A stretch of 23,281 nt of DNA, from the NCBI GenBank assembly GCA_028693085.1, contig JAQUWC010000024.1, forward strand, positions 1-23,281, read 5' to 3'. Under the pieces are notes generated by a model. It searched no databases, was not told where the DNA came from, and saw only the letters and a list, made by a program, of their open reading frames with translations. Positions 1 through 8,146 of this stretch are shown in pieces. This stretch comes from UBA5266 sp002411545 (GTDB lineage: Bacteria; Bacteroidota; Bacteroidia; Bacteroidales; WCHB1-69). How positions within the stretch are numbered: position 1 is the first letter of the stretch; every line of letters begins with the position of its first letter. The position numbers and the translations under genes are program-made.

Positions 1-771
1 TGCATGATGGCGGATAAATTGGTCGATCAGGAAAAACATGGCTTTACTGGCATTCGATTCGGCGTTTCGTCCGGAAAATAAAAAATAGTATTTTCCTTTA
101 TCGAAGGGGAAGAAAGCACCGGCACAGAGCTTGTTATTACTATCTAATACTCCCCACATTTCCAACTGTTGTTTTTCTTGTAACACTTGCAATAAAAGCG
201 GCAATTGGCGGTAGTCGTTTTCCGTGTATCCGGCTTTATAGGTTTTCGCACTCTTGTTGCGAAACAGATTGATTACCTCCTCACCGGAAAAGTTATTTAC
301 CATCTTCAAGCCGTTATCGTAAGCTTTCCGGCAGTTACGTTTATGATTTTGGTGATATCCTTGCTGTATTTCTTCATACGGCAAGGATAAATCCAAAAGA
401 TAGGTTTTATGTTGAAGGTATAAAAAAGGATTTTCGGGGACAGAAACATTCAACACTTTATCTATCCATTTAAAATAAGAGGGTATGGCGTTTATCCATT
501 CCGGCAATTCACCCGCCGAAAGCTCTCTACCATATAATCCCAAACGGGGCAGGAAAAATGGCGGATACACATAGTATATATATGCTTTCTTCTTCCATGG
601 CAAAGGCATTACCGCTTGATAATCATCTTGCACCAATGCACTCCATTGCTCGCAACAAAGATCTAAATACCTTGTTTCGGCAAACAAGGAAGCGCTTTCG
701 GGATAGGAAGCTACACAGGCATCCCATTTTTCGGTATCAATTTCCTTTCGATCTAAAAATTTTATCGTCAT
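1..771 (-). CDS. GNAT/FemAB-like acyltransferase, partial (C-terminus outside window)
   Basis: The frame is open from the ATG at 771 to the window edge (257 codons, no stop), so the C-terminus is missing. The protein starts MTIKFLDRKEIDTEKWDACV and has the layout of GNAT-superfamily FemAB/BioF2-like acyltransferases: an early 'W..CV..YPES..LFAE..YLD' segment, a basic 'QNHKRNCRKAYDNGL' stretch near residue 165, and a strand-rich part after residue 215 ('LCAGAFFPFDKGKYYFLFSGRNAESN', shown here in part) like the acyl-CoA-binding core. No signal peptide or membrane segment is visible, so it is probably cytoplasmic. It begins 2 nt after the stop of the deacetylase-like gene and is probably translated with it. 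The family transfers acyl groups to amines of amino acids, sugars or peptides; the substrate cannot be read from the sequence. Family is fairly sure, function open. Confidence 0.7.
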   Translation of the reverse strand, partial: MTIKFLDRKEIDTEKWDACVASYPESASLFAETRYLDLCCEQWSALVQDDYQAVMPLPWKKKAYIYYVYPPFFLPRLGLYGRELSAGELPEWINAIPSYFKWIDKVLNVSVPENPFLYLQHKTYLLDLSLPYEEIQQGYHQNHKRNCRKAYDNGLKMVNNFSGEEVINLFRNKSAKTYKAGYTENDYRQLPLLLQVLQEKQQLEMWGVLDSNNKLCAGAFFPFDKGKYYFLFSGRNAESNASKAMFFLIDQFIRHHA

Positions 772-773
772 GT

Positions 774-2087
774 TTAACTTAATACGTAATGAATCAGTGT
801 CTCATACAATGTTTTTATAGGAGTGTGCTGTTTATCCTGAGCAAATGATTGATTATGGAAAAGCGTTATCAATTCTCCTTTGTGTTTTTTAACCTCATCC
901 ACATAGGGTTTAACGTATTCCCACAAGCTTTTGGCATGGGTATCGTTTCGTTGAGTAAATGCATTTTCCATAAAAAGCAAAGGATGTATTCGTAAAGAAG
1001 TGCTTGTATTCTTTTGTAGATCAAAGAAAAGAAAAGAATGACAAGTTCCGGACCTGAATCCTGCACGGGAAACATAGCCCATACTGTAATCATGCAAGAT
1101 ATGATTTGCCTGTAAATTGTCGTAAGTGTCCGGTAAGCGGACACGTAAATAATGCTGCCTGCTCGCTGTTATGGATGTGTTTATGGCTTTTTCCAAAGAT
1201 TGTTTTTCTTTTTGCAATAATTCCTTCTTATCGAAAGAGGAAGCATAAGAAGCGTGAAGACCTATGTTTGCATTTTCTTTTAGCTTATTTATCAAAGAAA
1301 TAAAATTTTCATTATTAATATCCGCATTCTTATCAAAGCGGCTGCGGGCGGCAAATAAAACAAAATAATAAGGATGCAAGGCATATTTGGCATGGAGTGC
1401 TTCCAAATAATCAAAGTTGTTATAGGGGTCGGGTTGTTTGCCTGATAATACGGCTGTTCGTTCTTTTATATGCTGAAATTCACCTTTTAACAGGTGTTTG
1501 GCATATCCGGCCAAGGTCAAGCAAAGTCCTTTGTTTTGATAGGCATAGGCCACATCGATATCATAAGTAGGTATGAAGGTAAAAGGTTTTTGTTTAAACG
1601 TTAAATCGGCAAAATGCGATTTCAGCACAGCGGCCAAAGAATCTATCCAACGGTCGACTATGGCCAAATGCATCAGCTTGTTTTGAAAGGCAAAACTATT
1701 TTCGGCGGGGTAACGGCCGTGTGCATCATAGTTAGGAGTAAGGTATTCTTCATAACGACTTAAAAAATAAAAACAAGCGGCAAAAACATCGAAAGGCAGA
1801 AGCGATGTTTTATCGTCGGTTTGAAAACAAAGCGGCATATCTTGCTGCCAAGTGAGGGATAGATTTTGCTTTTTTATATCCGTTTGAAACAATAAGGGAA
1901 GTGCTTGTAAATAGAAAGTTCCGTTTTCATTTTGCGGAGCATAAATAATTTTTCGGGGATGAGGGTCGTGCCTAAAGGCCTCTTTGTTGTCGGTTAAGTC
2001 ATAGGGCATTCCCCATCGTTCATCAAACACATAATGAAAGATATAGCGCAAGCGTTCCGTTATTTGTGGGACATAAATGCGTATCAT
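774..2087 (-). CDS. Polysaccharide deacetylase-like protein (Bacteroidetes type)
   Basis: 437 residues without a signal peptide. The N-terminal half (about 1-165) looks like the accessory domain that precedes the deacetylase fold in Bacteroidetes homologues, with a 'FYFLSRYEEY' motif. The C-terminal half carries a NodB-like set: 'TYDIDVAY' (D176 and D178, metal/catalytic acidic pair), 'GLHASYAS' (H278), 'SRQHYLRV', 'GFRSGTCHSF' and 'LFHNQSF' (H411). The second His of the classical HxxxH motif is absent, which I believe is usual in this subfamily. NodB-type enzymes remove N- or O-acetyl groups from glycans; the substrate is unknown. The start overlaps the hisS stop by 4 nt (ATGA), and the acyltransferase follows within 2 nt, so the three genes are probably one transcript. 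A deacetylase beside an acyltransferase suggests editing of acyl groups on an envelope sugar; that is inference. Confidence 0.75.
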   Translation of the reverse strand: MIRIYVPQITERLRYIFHYVFDERWGMPYDLTDNKEAFRHDPHPRKIIYAPQNENGTFYLQALPLLFQTDIKKQNLSLTWQQDMPLCFQTDDKTSLLPFDVFAACFYFLSRYEEYLTPNYDAHGRYPAENSFAFQNKLMHLAIVDRWIDSLAAVLKSHFADLTFKQKPFTFIPTYDIDVAYAYQNKGLCLTLAGYAKHLLKGEFQHIKERTAVLSGKQPDPYNNFDYLEALHAKYALHPYYFVLFAARSRFDKNADINNENFISLINKLKENANIGLHASYASSFDKKELLQKEKQSLEKAINTSITASRQHYLRVRLPDTYDNLQANHILHDYSMGYVSRAGFRSGTCHSFLFFDLQKNTSTSLRIHPLLFMENAFTQRNDTHAKSLWEYVKPYVDEVKKHKGELITLFHNQSFAQDKQHTPIKTLYETLIHYVLS

Positions 2088-3445
2088 TGTTTATGTTTAA
2101 GCAAAGCCAGTAATTCCGTTGAGTCAAGCATTTGTTGTTCTCCGCTTTGCATGTTTTTCACTTGGAGTTTACGATTTTTTATTTCTTCTTCACCTGCCAC
2201 AACTACATAAGGAATGTGAAGGTTGTTGGCATAAGTAAATTGTTTCCCTAGTTTTACAGCATCGGGATATAACATCACTTTGAGTCCGGCAGCTCTTAAT
2301 TCCCTCAAAATCGGAAGCAGATACTGTGTTTCTGTTGTTCCGAAATTAACAAATAAAGCTTGAAGGTTAGAATGCAGCATTTCGGGGAATGCATTGACTT
2401 CGTTCAATATATCATAAATACGGTCGGCACCGAAAGATATCCCCACGCCCGACATATCGGGAATGCCGAAAATACCGGTTAGGTTATCGTAACGCCCTCC
2501 GCCCGACAAACTTCCGAAAGCAAGGTCTCTTGCCTTCACTTCAATGATGGCTCCGGTATAATAATTTAATCCCCTTGCCAGGGTTAAATCCAATTCAACG
2601 GGATTGTTTAAGGTAAGATAAGAAAGATGTGTGAATATCTCCTCTATTTCTTTAATCCCTTGCATGGCGGTTTCGGAAAAAGCAAGCATGTTTTTCAATG
2701 AGTTCAATTTTTCTTCATTGCTCCCCGACAAATCGAAAACAGGTTGCAGTTTTGCAATGGCTTCACTGCTTAATTCTTTTGTCTTCAATTCATTTTTAAC
2801 ATTTTCGAGGCCTATCTTATCCAATTTATCAATGGCAACGGTAATGTCGATAATCTTATCTTCGGCATCAATATATTGAGCTATACCGGTAAGTATTTTA
2901 CGGTTATTGAGTTTAATCACCGTTTTGATTCCGAAACGGGAAAAAACATCGTCTTCAATTTGTATTAATTCCACTTCATTGAGCATTGATTTACTGCCGA
3001 TAACATCCACATCGCATTGAAAGAACTCACGATAGCGTCCTTTTTGGGGTTTATCGGCACGCCATACCGCTTGCATTTGATAGCGTTTGAAGGGTAAAGT
3101 AATCTCTTCACGATGTTGTACGACAAAACGCGCAAAAGGAACGGTTAAATCATAGCGTAATCCTTTTTCACACAAAACCGAAATCCATTTGTTAAGGTTC
3201 GTTTCTTTAGGGTCGGCTTTTGCCATGAAATCGCCGGAATTTAATATCTTAAACAAGAGTTTATCTCCTTCATCTCCGTATTTCCCCAATAAAGTAGAGA
3301 GATTCTCCATGGCCGGAGTTTCTATGGCAACATAACCGTATGTTTCGAAAACTTCGCGGATGGTATTGAAAATATAATTCCTGCGATTCATCTCAAAAGG
3401 CAGAAAATCACGTGTCCCTTTTGGTATGCTTACTGATTTACCCAT
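2084..3445 (-). CDS. hisS: Histidyl-tRNA synthetase
   Basis: Charges tRNA-His with histidine using ATP in the cytoplasm. The 453-residue protein is in the family's size range and has all class II hallmarks: an N-terminal 'PKGTRDFLP' segment, motif 2 'RADKPQKGRYREFFQCDVDV' near residues 128-147, the HisRS signature 'RGLNYYTG' at R291, 'GGGRYDNLTGIFG', motif 3 'GVGISFGADR', and a C-terminal anticodon-binding domain from about residue 360. The ATG at 3445 is chosen because it sits about 18 nt inside a well-placed TAnnTTTG promoter element and gives the expected N-terminus. It is the first gene of an apparent operon with the deacetylase-like and acyltransferase genes. Nothing about the enzyme looks unusual. 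Confidence 0.97.
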   Translation of the reverse strand: MGKSVSIPKGTRDFLPFEMNRRNYIFNTIREVFETYGYVAIETPAMENLSTLLGKYGDEGDKLLFKILNSGDFMAKADPKETNLNKWISVLCEKGLRYDLTVPFARFVVQHREEITLPFKRYQMQAVWRADKPQKGRYREFFQCDVDVIGSKSMLNEVELIQIEDDVFSRFGIKTVIKLNNRKILTGIAQYIDAEDKIIDITVAIDKLDKIGLENVKNELKTKELSSEAIAKLQPVFDLSGSNEEKLNSLKNMLAFSETAMQGIKEIEEIFTHLSYLTLNNPVELDLTLARGLNYYTGAIIEVKARDLAFGSLSGGGRYDNLTGIFGIPDMSGVGISFGADRIYDILNEVNAFPEMLHSNLQALFVNFGTTETQYLLPILRELRAAGLKVMLYPDAVKLGKQFTYANNLHIPYVVVAGEEEIKNRKLQVKNMQSGEQQMLDSTELLALLKHKQ

Positions 3446-3462
3446 TGTTTTTTTAATTTTTA

Positions 3463-3470
3463 CAAAAGTA
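3463..3470 (-). promoter_or_regulatory. Bacteroidetes-type -7 element for hisS
   Basis: TACTTTTG on the minus strand matches the TAnnTTTG consensus of the Bacteroidetes primary sigma factor. It lies 17 nt upstream of the hisS ATG, implying a short leader. I see no clear -33 TTTG at the right distance. Confidence 0.55.
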
Positions 3471-3700
3471 CATTTTTTATGTTTTCAATTTTTATTTTAT
3501 AGACCTAATCCCTCAACACTTCCATAACGTAAGGATAAACACAAAAAGACATGTTTCATATTATTGATGTAATCAACGGAAAACAAACGTTTTATTTCAT
3601 AGTTTATTTTATACCACTATGAATTTATCAAGTATGGGTTTAAATCTGTTGACGGAGAATTATAATTTATTTCCTTTCATTAGAAATGTGTACCAATTGC

Positions 3701-3795
3701 GTTTTGTTTGGGTGCGCACCCAAAAGATTTTTTATAGTTATAGAAATTTGACGAGAAGGCACAAATTTTCTTTTGGGTGCGCACCCAAACAAAAC
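3701..3795. repeat. Pair of 27-bp perfect inverted repeats, each centred on an 18-bp palindrome
   Basis: The 27 bases at 3701-3727 are the exact reverse complement of those at 3769-3795, separated by 41 bp. Each copy contains the perfect palindrome TTTGGGTGCGCACCCAAA (3707-3724 and 3772-3789), with centres 65 bp apart. The core is strikingly GC-rich within a very AT-rich region. The arms do not extend beyond 27 bp on either side. The pair lies between divergent genes, where a transcription terminator would not be expected. It could be a paired operator, a small palindromic mobile element of the REP/MITE kind, or a recombination site; the sequence alone does not decide. Confidence 0.85.
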
Positions 3796-3944
3796 TCTTT
3801 CTCTATAAAATTTTACGGAATTGAAATAAATTGAAAATGCAAGACTTTTTATTGATTTTGTATAAATACGTAGAACAAAACATAGCTTTTTCATTATCAG
3901 CTAATCCCTATTTGCAGGGTGTAAGTATTTCTTTTATTGGCATA

Positions 3945-3989
3945 CCTAAGGTGTTTTTAGGAGATAAAATATATAAATGCCTAAAAACA
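3945..3989. repeat. Inverted repeat with alternative pairing, upstream of methyltransferase promoter
   Basis: TGTTTTTAGG at 3952-3961 is the exact reverse complement of CCTAAAAACA at 3980-3989 (18-nt loop). A further CCTAA at 3945-3949 could pair with the TTAGG at 3957-3961 instead, so two mutually exclusive hairpins are possible. It lies upstream of the predicted start of transcription, so it is more likely a protein-binding site than an RNA switch. No U-tract follows on either strand, so it is not a terminator. Confidence 0.5.
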
Positions 3990-4041
3990 AATAAAAAAAC
4001 ACAAGTGAGTCGATACAGTTTAAAGTCATTTTTTGACACAT

Positions 4042-4071
4042 TTTGTATATTAAAGTATTTATGTATTTTTG
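4042..4071 (+). promoter_or_regulatory. Candidate promoter for the DNA methyltransferase gene
   Basis: TATTTTTG at 4064-4071 matches the TAnnTTTG -7 element, and TTTG at 4042-4045 could be the -33 element (18-bp spacer, slightly short of the usual 19-21). It ends 23 nt before the ATG at 4095, which supports that start rather than the upstream in-frame TTG. Confidence 0.5.
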
Positions 4072-4094
4072 TATATAATTTTACAAAATTAAAT

Positions 4095-6017
4095 ATGAAA
4101 GATATTTATCAAGATGTAAACAATTTTCAAACCGTAGAGATAAGTAAAGCAGCCACATTGTTAGATATTTCGATAGTTACCATACGTAATTGGATTAAGT
4201 ACGGTTATCTACAGGTTAACTCTTGTAACGATAAAAACGTTTTGCTCTTGTCGGAAGTTATGAATTTACGCTCCGAAATTGCGAACGGGACTTTTACCAA
4301 GCTAAACAGCAGGGCAAATAAATCGAAAGCCTCTAAGGTTTTTGTTCCCAATGAATACTCCCAAGACAACCTTCATATAAAATACATTTATTCCATTGTG
4401 AAATATATTCATCAACATCACATACCCACTTCAACAGCCCTTGCTTTGTTAAGCTTGAATCTACTTCAACAAGAGGGATTGCTATCTTCTTATACGCAAG
4501 CAGATGTATTGGCCAAACGCTTTCATTTTACAAACCCACAAATTGGAAAAGAAATTCAAGAGTGGATTTCGACTGTGGAAATAAAGGACGATTTTTTGTT
4601 TTTAACGCACTGTCCGATACCCAATCAAAAGGATGTGCTGGGATTTATTTATCAATCGATGATGAATGAAGGTGAAAAATCGAAGGCTGGGTCTTATTAT
4701 ACACCGGCACATATAGTAGAGGATATTGTACATAGCTATGTAATGCCCGATTCGAAAGTATTGGATCCCTGTTGTGGTACGGGTCAGTTTTTATTGGCTT
4801 TGGCCGAAAAAATAGGTAATCCACTACAGATTTACGGCATTGATGTAGATGCGATTGCCGTGAAAATTGCCCGCTTAAATCTTTTAATAGCATATAAAAA
4901 TCTTAACTTCAACCCGCATATCTATCATCAAAACAGTTTATTCGATATATTTGAACACCGTGACTTCGATTTGGTTACAACCAACCCTCCCTGGGGTTTT
5001 CATTTCACCATAGCAGAAAAAAAACAATTAAAAACCCTTTTCCCTCCTATCATAACCGGTGAATCGTTCTCTTTATTTCTAAAAAAAAGCATCGATCTTG
5101 TGCGTGATGGCGGGCGGATTTCTTTTATTTTGCCCGAATCTATTTTATATGTCAAAAAACACAAAGACATTCGTCAATATATTTTAAATCAAACAAATAT
5201 TTATAAAATATTCTATTTAGACCGTGTGTTTAAAAATGTATTTACACCCATCATTCGATTGGATCTCATTAAGCATAAAGACTATCCATCAGATATTAGC
5301 GTGTGTAAAAAGAACAAAACATATCAGCTGACGCAGTCGAAATGGGAACAGAATCCCGACCATGTTTTTGATATACATGTTACTAGTTTTGATGATGCTA
5401 TATTGAATAAGTTGTATTCTTTTCCCCATATCACTTTACAAAAGCAAGCCGATTGGGCTTTGGGCATAGTAACCGGAAACAATAAAAAATTCATTTCTCC
5501 AAGTCCTCAAGAGGATTACGAAGAAATTTATGGGGGGAAAGACATTGATAGATTCCGTTTAAAAAAAGCCACACAATACATTCACTATAGGCCTGATCTC
5601 TTCCAACAAACCGCTTCTGAAGCAAAATATCGAGCCAAGGAAAAGCTTATCTATCGTTTTATTTCGAAAAATTTAATCTTTGCTTACGACGATAAGCAAA
5701 AGCTTAGTTTGAACAGCGCCAATATACTTATCCCTCGAATTCCCGACTATCCCATCATGATTATTGCTGCTTTGTTTAATTCCTTACCCTATCAATATAT
5801 GTTTCAGAAGCAATTTGCATCAATTAAAGTGTTGAGGTGCCATCTGGAACAACTTCCTATTCCTATTTTAACGGAGGATAAAAAACAACAACTGCTTCAA
5901 TTATGTAGGAATTGCGTCTTACATAATACCCATTTTATGCCTATCGATCAATTTATACAGAAAGAATTCGGATTATCGACGAAAGAAATTTCCTACATGA
6001 AAGCCGAGTTATTATAA
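4095..6017 (+). CDS. N6-adenine DNA methyltransferase with N-terminal helix-turn-helix and TaqI-like specificity domain
   Basis: 640 residues from the ATG at 4095; the frame is open further up to a TTG at 3831, but the promoter and protein content favour 4095. Domains in order: a MerR/excisionase-like HTH at about residues 10-45 ('ISKAATLLDISIVTIRNWIK'), a helical region, the HsdM/TaqI-like methyltransferase core with SAM motif I 'DPCCGTGQF' (D224) and catalytic motif IV 'NPPW' (N297), then a TaqI-like target-recognition region after about residue 430 with 'YGGKDIDRF'. It should transfer a methyl group from SAM to adenine N6 in a specific DNA sequence. No endonuclease gene is adjacent and no nuclease motif is visible in the protein, so it looks like a solitary methyltransferase, perhaps regulatory. 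The HTH could bind DNA near its own gene. Confidence 0.88.
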   Translation: MKDIYQDVNNFQTVEISKAATLLDISIVTIRNWIKYGYLQVNSCNDKNVLLLSEVMNLRSEIANGTFTKLNSRANKSKASKVFVPNEYSQDNLHIKYIYSIVKYIHQHHIPTSTALALLSLNLLQQEGLLSSYTQADVLAKRFHFTNPQIGKEIQEWISTVEIKDDFLFLTHCPIPNQKDVLGFIYQSMMNEGEKSKAGSYYTPAHIVEDIVHSYVMPDSKVLDPCCGTGQFLLALAEKIGNPLQIYGIDVDAIAVKIARLNLLIAYKNLNFNPHIYHQNSLFDIFEHRDFDLVTTNPPWGFHFTIAEKKQLKTLFPPIITGESFSLFLKKSIDLVRDGGRISFILPESILYVKKHKDIRQYILNQTNIYKIFYLDRVFKNVFTPIIRLDLIKHKDYPSDISVCKKNKTYQLTQSKWEQNPDHVFDIHVTSFDDAILNKLYSFPHITLQKQADWALGIVTGNNKKFISPSPQEDYEEIYGGKDIDRFRLKKATQYIHYRPDLFQQTASEAKYRAKEKLIYRFISKNLIFAYDDKQKLSLNSANILIPRIPDYPIMIIAALFNSLPYQYMFQKQFASIKVLRCHLEQLPIPILTEDKKQQLLQLCRNCVLHNTHFMPIDQFIQKEFGLSTKEISYMKAELL

Positions 6018-6119
6018 GAGCATTTTTTTAGCATACATAAACAATTATATAAAGATAACAACGTTATGAGATAGAAAATTTATTTTCTTAACCAATTATA
6101 CAAACATAAATCATGAACA

Positions 6120-8111
6120 ATGAACCATAACAATTTAAAAAAAAGCAGTTATCCTATTCTGGAACATATCTTACGGAATGATGTTACGACCCTTACATTA
6201 AGGTTACTTATTCTTTATGGTATACTATTCATAACACAAGTAATTTTTTATTTTTACAATCAAGAAATATTAGGTCCTATTACGCTATCGCAATTCGGGA
6301 GTTTGCTGAAAGGTTCCTTGGTTTTTGATACGATATCCATAGTGTATATCAATGGATTATTTATTGTGTTATCGGTCTTGCCGTTTCGTTTTCGGGCACA
6401 TCAGATGTATCAAAAAATATTGTTTTGGATTTATATTATAAGCAATACTGTAGCTATAGTTATATTGAATTTAATAGATGTAGTTTACTTTCACTATACT
6501 CAAAAGCGTATTACCTCCGAAGAATTTCATTTTACACACAACGACAATACTCTTCCCATATTTATGGATCAAATGTGGGAAAATTTCTGGCTTATTTTTG
6601 TGGGGATTTTTTGTATTGTATTAATGGTTTATGTATACAAAAAGATTCCTTTTTCTACGTTAAGGCTAAAAAGTAATATTCGATATTATTTTATTCACAG
6701 CTTGATGTTTTGTTTTGTTGTGTTAGCCGCTTTAGGAGGAGCCCGCGGCGGGTTTAATCCGAAATTGCGTCCATATAACTTATGCAATGCTGCCCGCTAC
6801 ACTCAAACGCCTCAGCAAGCGTATTTGATTTTAAGCAATCCATTTTGCTTGATGAGAACCTTTGAACTTTCGGCTTTAGAAAATCCACACTATTATAATG
6901 AAGAAGAAGTTGCGTTGATATATTCTCCTTATCACTATCCGAAACCTAAACCGCTTTACGAGCTCGGGAAACGGAACATTATTATTTTCGTGATGGAGAG
7001 TTTCAGCAAAGAACATTCCAAATTCTATTGTCCTGAACTCTATCCCGACAGCGAAGGGTATACGCCATTTCTGGATTCTTTAATGAAAGAAAGTTATACG
7101 TTTACCAACGCCTTTGCCAACGGTTTGAAGTCGATAGAAGCGCTTCCTTCTATCTTAACATCCATCCCTTCTTATAAAAAACCCTTTGTGATGATGCCTC
7201 AATCCCTTGGTTTGATGGAAGGGTTGCCAAAACTATTGTCAAAAGAAGCGTATCAGACCGCCTTCTTCTGCGGGACTGAAAAAAATTCCATGTTCTTTGA
7301 AGCTTATGCTTCGATGACCGGAATCGAAACCTTCTTTTCAAAAGAAGATTATGAAGCAGACTATCTGGTAAATGTAAATACGATAGAACCCTTTTGGGGG
7401 GTGTATGATATGCCTTTTTATCAATTTATGGCCGATAAAATACAACAGATGCCACAACCCTTTTTTATTAGCGTTTTCAACCTTACGTCGCATCATCCTT
7501 ACACATTACCTCCCGATTATGCCGATAAAATGCCCAAAGGTCATACTTTGGTTCAACCTTGTGTGGCCTATACCGATTTGTCGTTGCGTAAGCTTTTCGA
7601 ACGGATACAACACGAGCCTTGGTTTACAAACACGATATTTGTATTTGTAGCCGACCATGTTTCGCCCGAAAAATATGCAAAGCAAACAAAAACACTCAAA
7701 GGCTCAGCGGCTATCTTTTATTTTATATATGCGCCGGGTTCAGCATTAAAAGGTCTGGATAGCACCACTACTCAACAACTCGATGTTATGCCTACTCTCT
7801 TGGGTTTGATAGGATATAACAAACCTTATTTTGCGTTTGGCCGGGATGTGTTCAACGAAAAGGAACGTTTCCCTATGGCGACGAACTACATGAACGAAGT
7901 GTATCAGTGCATCGGCGATTCTATTACTGTCTATTTAAATGAAAATGAAGTGATATCAGCTTTTTCGGTCGACGATATCTATCAGAAAAGAAATATAGCA
8001 AAAGAAAACTCCCCGGCACAACAAAATGCCCTAACACACTTGAAAGCATTGATACAATCCTATTATTTTCACGTCGATCAGAAAAAATATATCGTATCCG
8101 AGAAAAAATAA
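6120..8111 (+). CDS. LtaS-like membrane sulfatase-fold phosphotransferase
   Basis: 663 residues. About five membrane segments occupy residues 25-210 (for example 'LLILYGILFITQVIFYFY'), followed by an alkaline-phosphatase/sulfatase-fold domain outside the inner membrane. Active-site motifs of the LtaS/OpgB group are present: E293 in 'VMESF', the nucleophile position S338 in 'NGLKSIEALPS' (Ser instead of the Thr of Firmicute LtaS), H458/H459 in 'SHHPYTLP', and D512-H513 in 'FVADHVS'. Family members move phosphoglycerol or phosphoethanolamine from a phospholipid to a glycan or lipid A. Lipoteichoic acid is not expected in a Gram-negative cell, so an envelope glycan or lipid is the likelier acceptor (inference). 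The ATG at 6120 follows a 5-codon upstream mini-frame starting at 6113. lysC starts 35 nt downstream without a visible promoter of its own, so co-transcription is possible. Confidence 0.87.
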   Translation: MNHNNLKKSSYPILEHILRNDVTTLTLRLLILYGILFITQVIFYFYNQEILGPITLSQFGSLLKGSLVFDTISIVYINGLFIVLSVLPFRFRAHQMYQKILFWIYIISNTVAIVILNLIDVVYFHYTQKRITSEEFHFTHNDNTLPIFMDQMWENFWLIFVGIFCIVLMVYVYKKIPFSTLRLKSNIRYYFIHSLMFCFVVLAALGGARGGFNPKLRPYNLCNAARYTQTPQQAYLILSNPFCLMRTFELSALENPHYYNEEEVALIYSPYHYPKPKPLYELGKRNIIIFVMESFSKEHSKFYCPELYPDSEGYTPFLDSLMKESYTFTNAFANGLKSIEALPSILTSIPSYKKPFVMMPQSLGLMEGLPKLLSKEAYQTAFFCGTEKNSMFFEAYASMTGIETFFSKEDYEADYLVNVNTIEPFWGVYDMPFYQFMADKIQQMPQPFFISVFNLTSHHPYTLPPDYADKMPKGHTLVQPCVAYTDLSLRKLFERIQHEPWFTNTIFVFVADHVSPEKYAKQTKTLKGSAAIFYFIYAPGSALKGLDSTTTQQLDVMPTLLGLIGYNKPYFAFGRDVFNEKERFPMATNYMNEVYQCIGDSITVYLNENEVISAFSVDDIYQKRNIAKENSPAQQNALTHLKALIQSYYFHVDQKKYIVSEKK

Positions 8112-8146
8112 AACGATGCAGCATTTTTTATAAAAATATTACCTAA

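Larger units (their letters stand above)
3446..4094. other. 649-bp divergent intergenic region between hisS and the methyltransferase
   Basis: I find no convincing gene here. Short open frames exist but have AT-rich, low-complexity translations and run straight through the palindromes. The region holds a TAnnTTTG element for hisS, a pair of 27-bp inverted repeats, a second inverted repeat at 3945-3989 and a candidate promoter just before the methyltransferase. The reading frame of the methyltransferase stays open upstream to a TTG at 3831, but that 88-codon extension looks like translated non-coding DNA (poly-K/N/I/F). Confidence 0.7.

Noticed and set aside
3701..3795. Inverted repeats as an intrinsic terminator
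   Set aside because: The neighbours are divergent, so no transcript is expected to end here, and the T-rich runs beside the palindromes are short and irregular.
3701..3795. Inverted repeats as a classic invertible promoter
   Set aside because: The 41-bp spacer is short for known serine or tyrosine invertases, it holds no clean TAnnTTTG element, and no invertase gene is in the window. Kept only as a minor possibility in the findings.
3619..3834. Short plus-strand open frame through the palindromes, and its minus-strand mirror at 3667-3894
   Set aside because: Both run across the inverted repeats, producing the same palindromic residue string on each strand, and have compositions of untranslated AT-rich DNA. 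No promoter or homology is apparent.
4095..6017. A complete restriction-modification or phage-defence island around the methyltransferase
   Set aside because: Neighbours on both sides are housekeeping or envelope genes (hisS, LtaS-like, lysC). No nuclease, helicase, specificity subunit or toxin gene is present.
6018..6119. Small inverted repeats (GAAAAT/ATTTTC at 6074-6087, ATAAC/GTTAT just before it)
   Set aside because: Arms of 5-6 bp in AT-rich DNA are expected by chance; no T-run makes them terminators and no consensus operator is recognised.
8112..8146. Lysine riboswitch or attenuator before lysC
   Set aside because: The gap is only 35 nt, far too short for a lysine riboswitch, with no leader peptide or stem.
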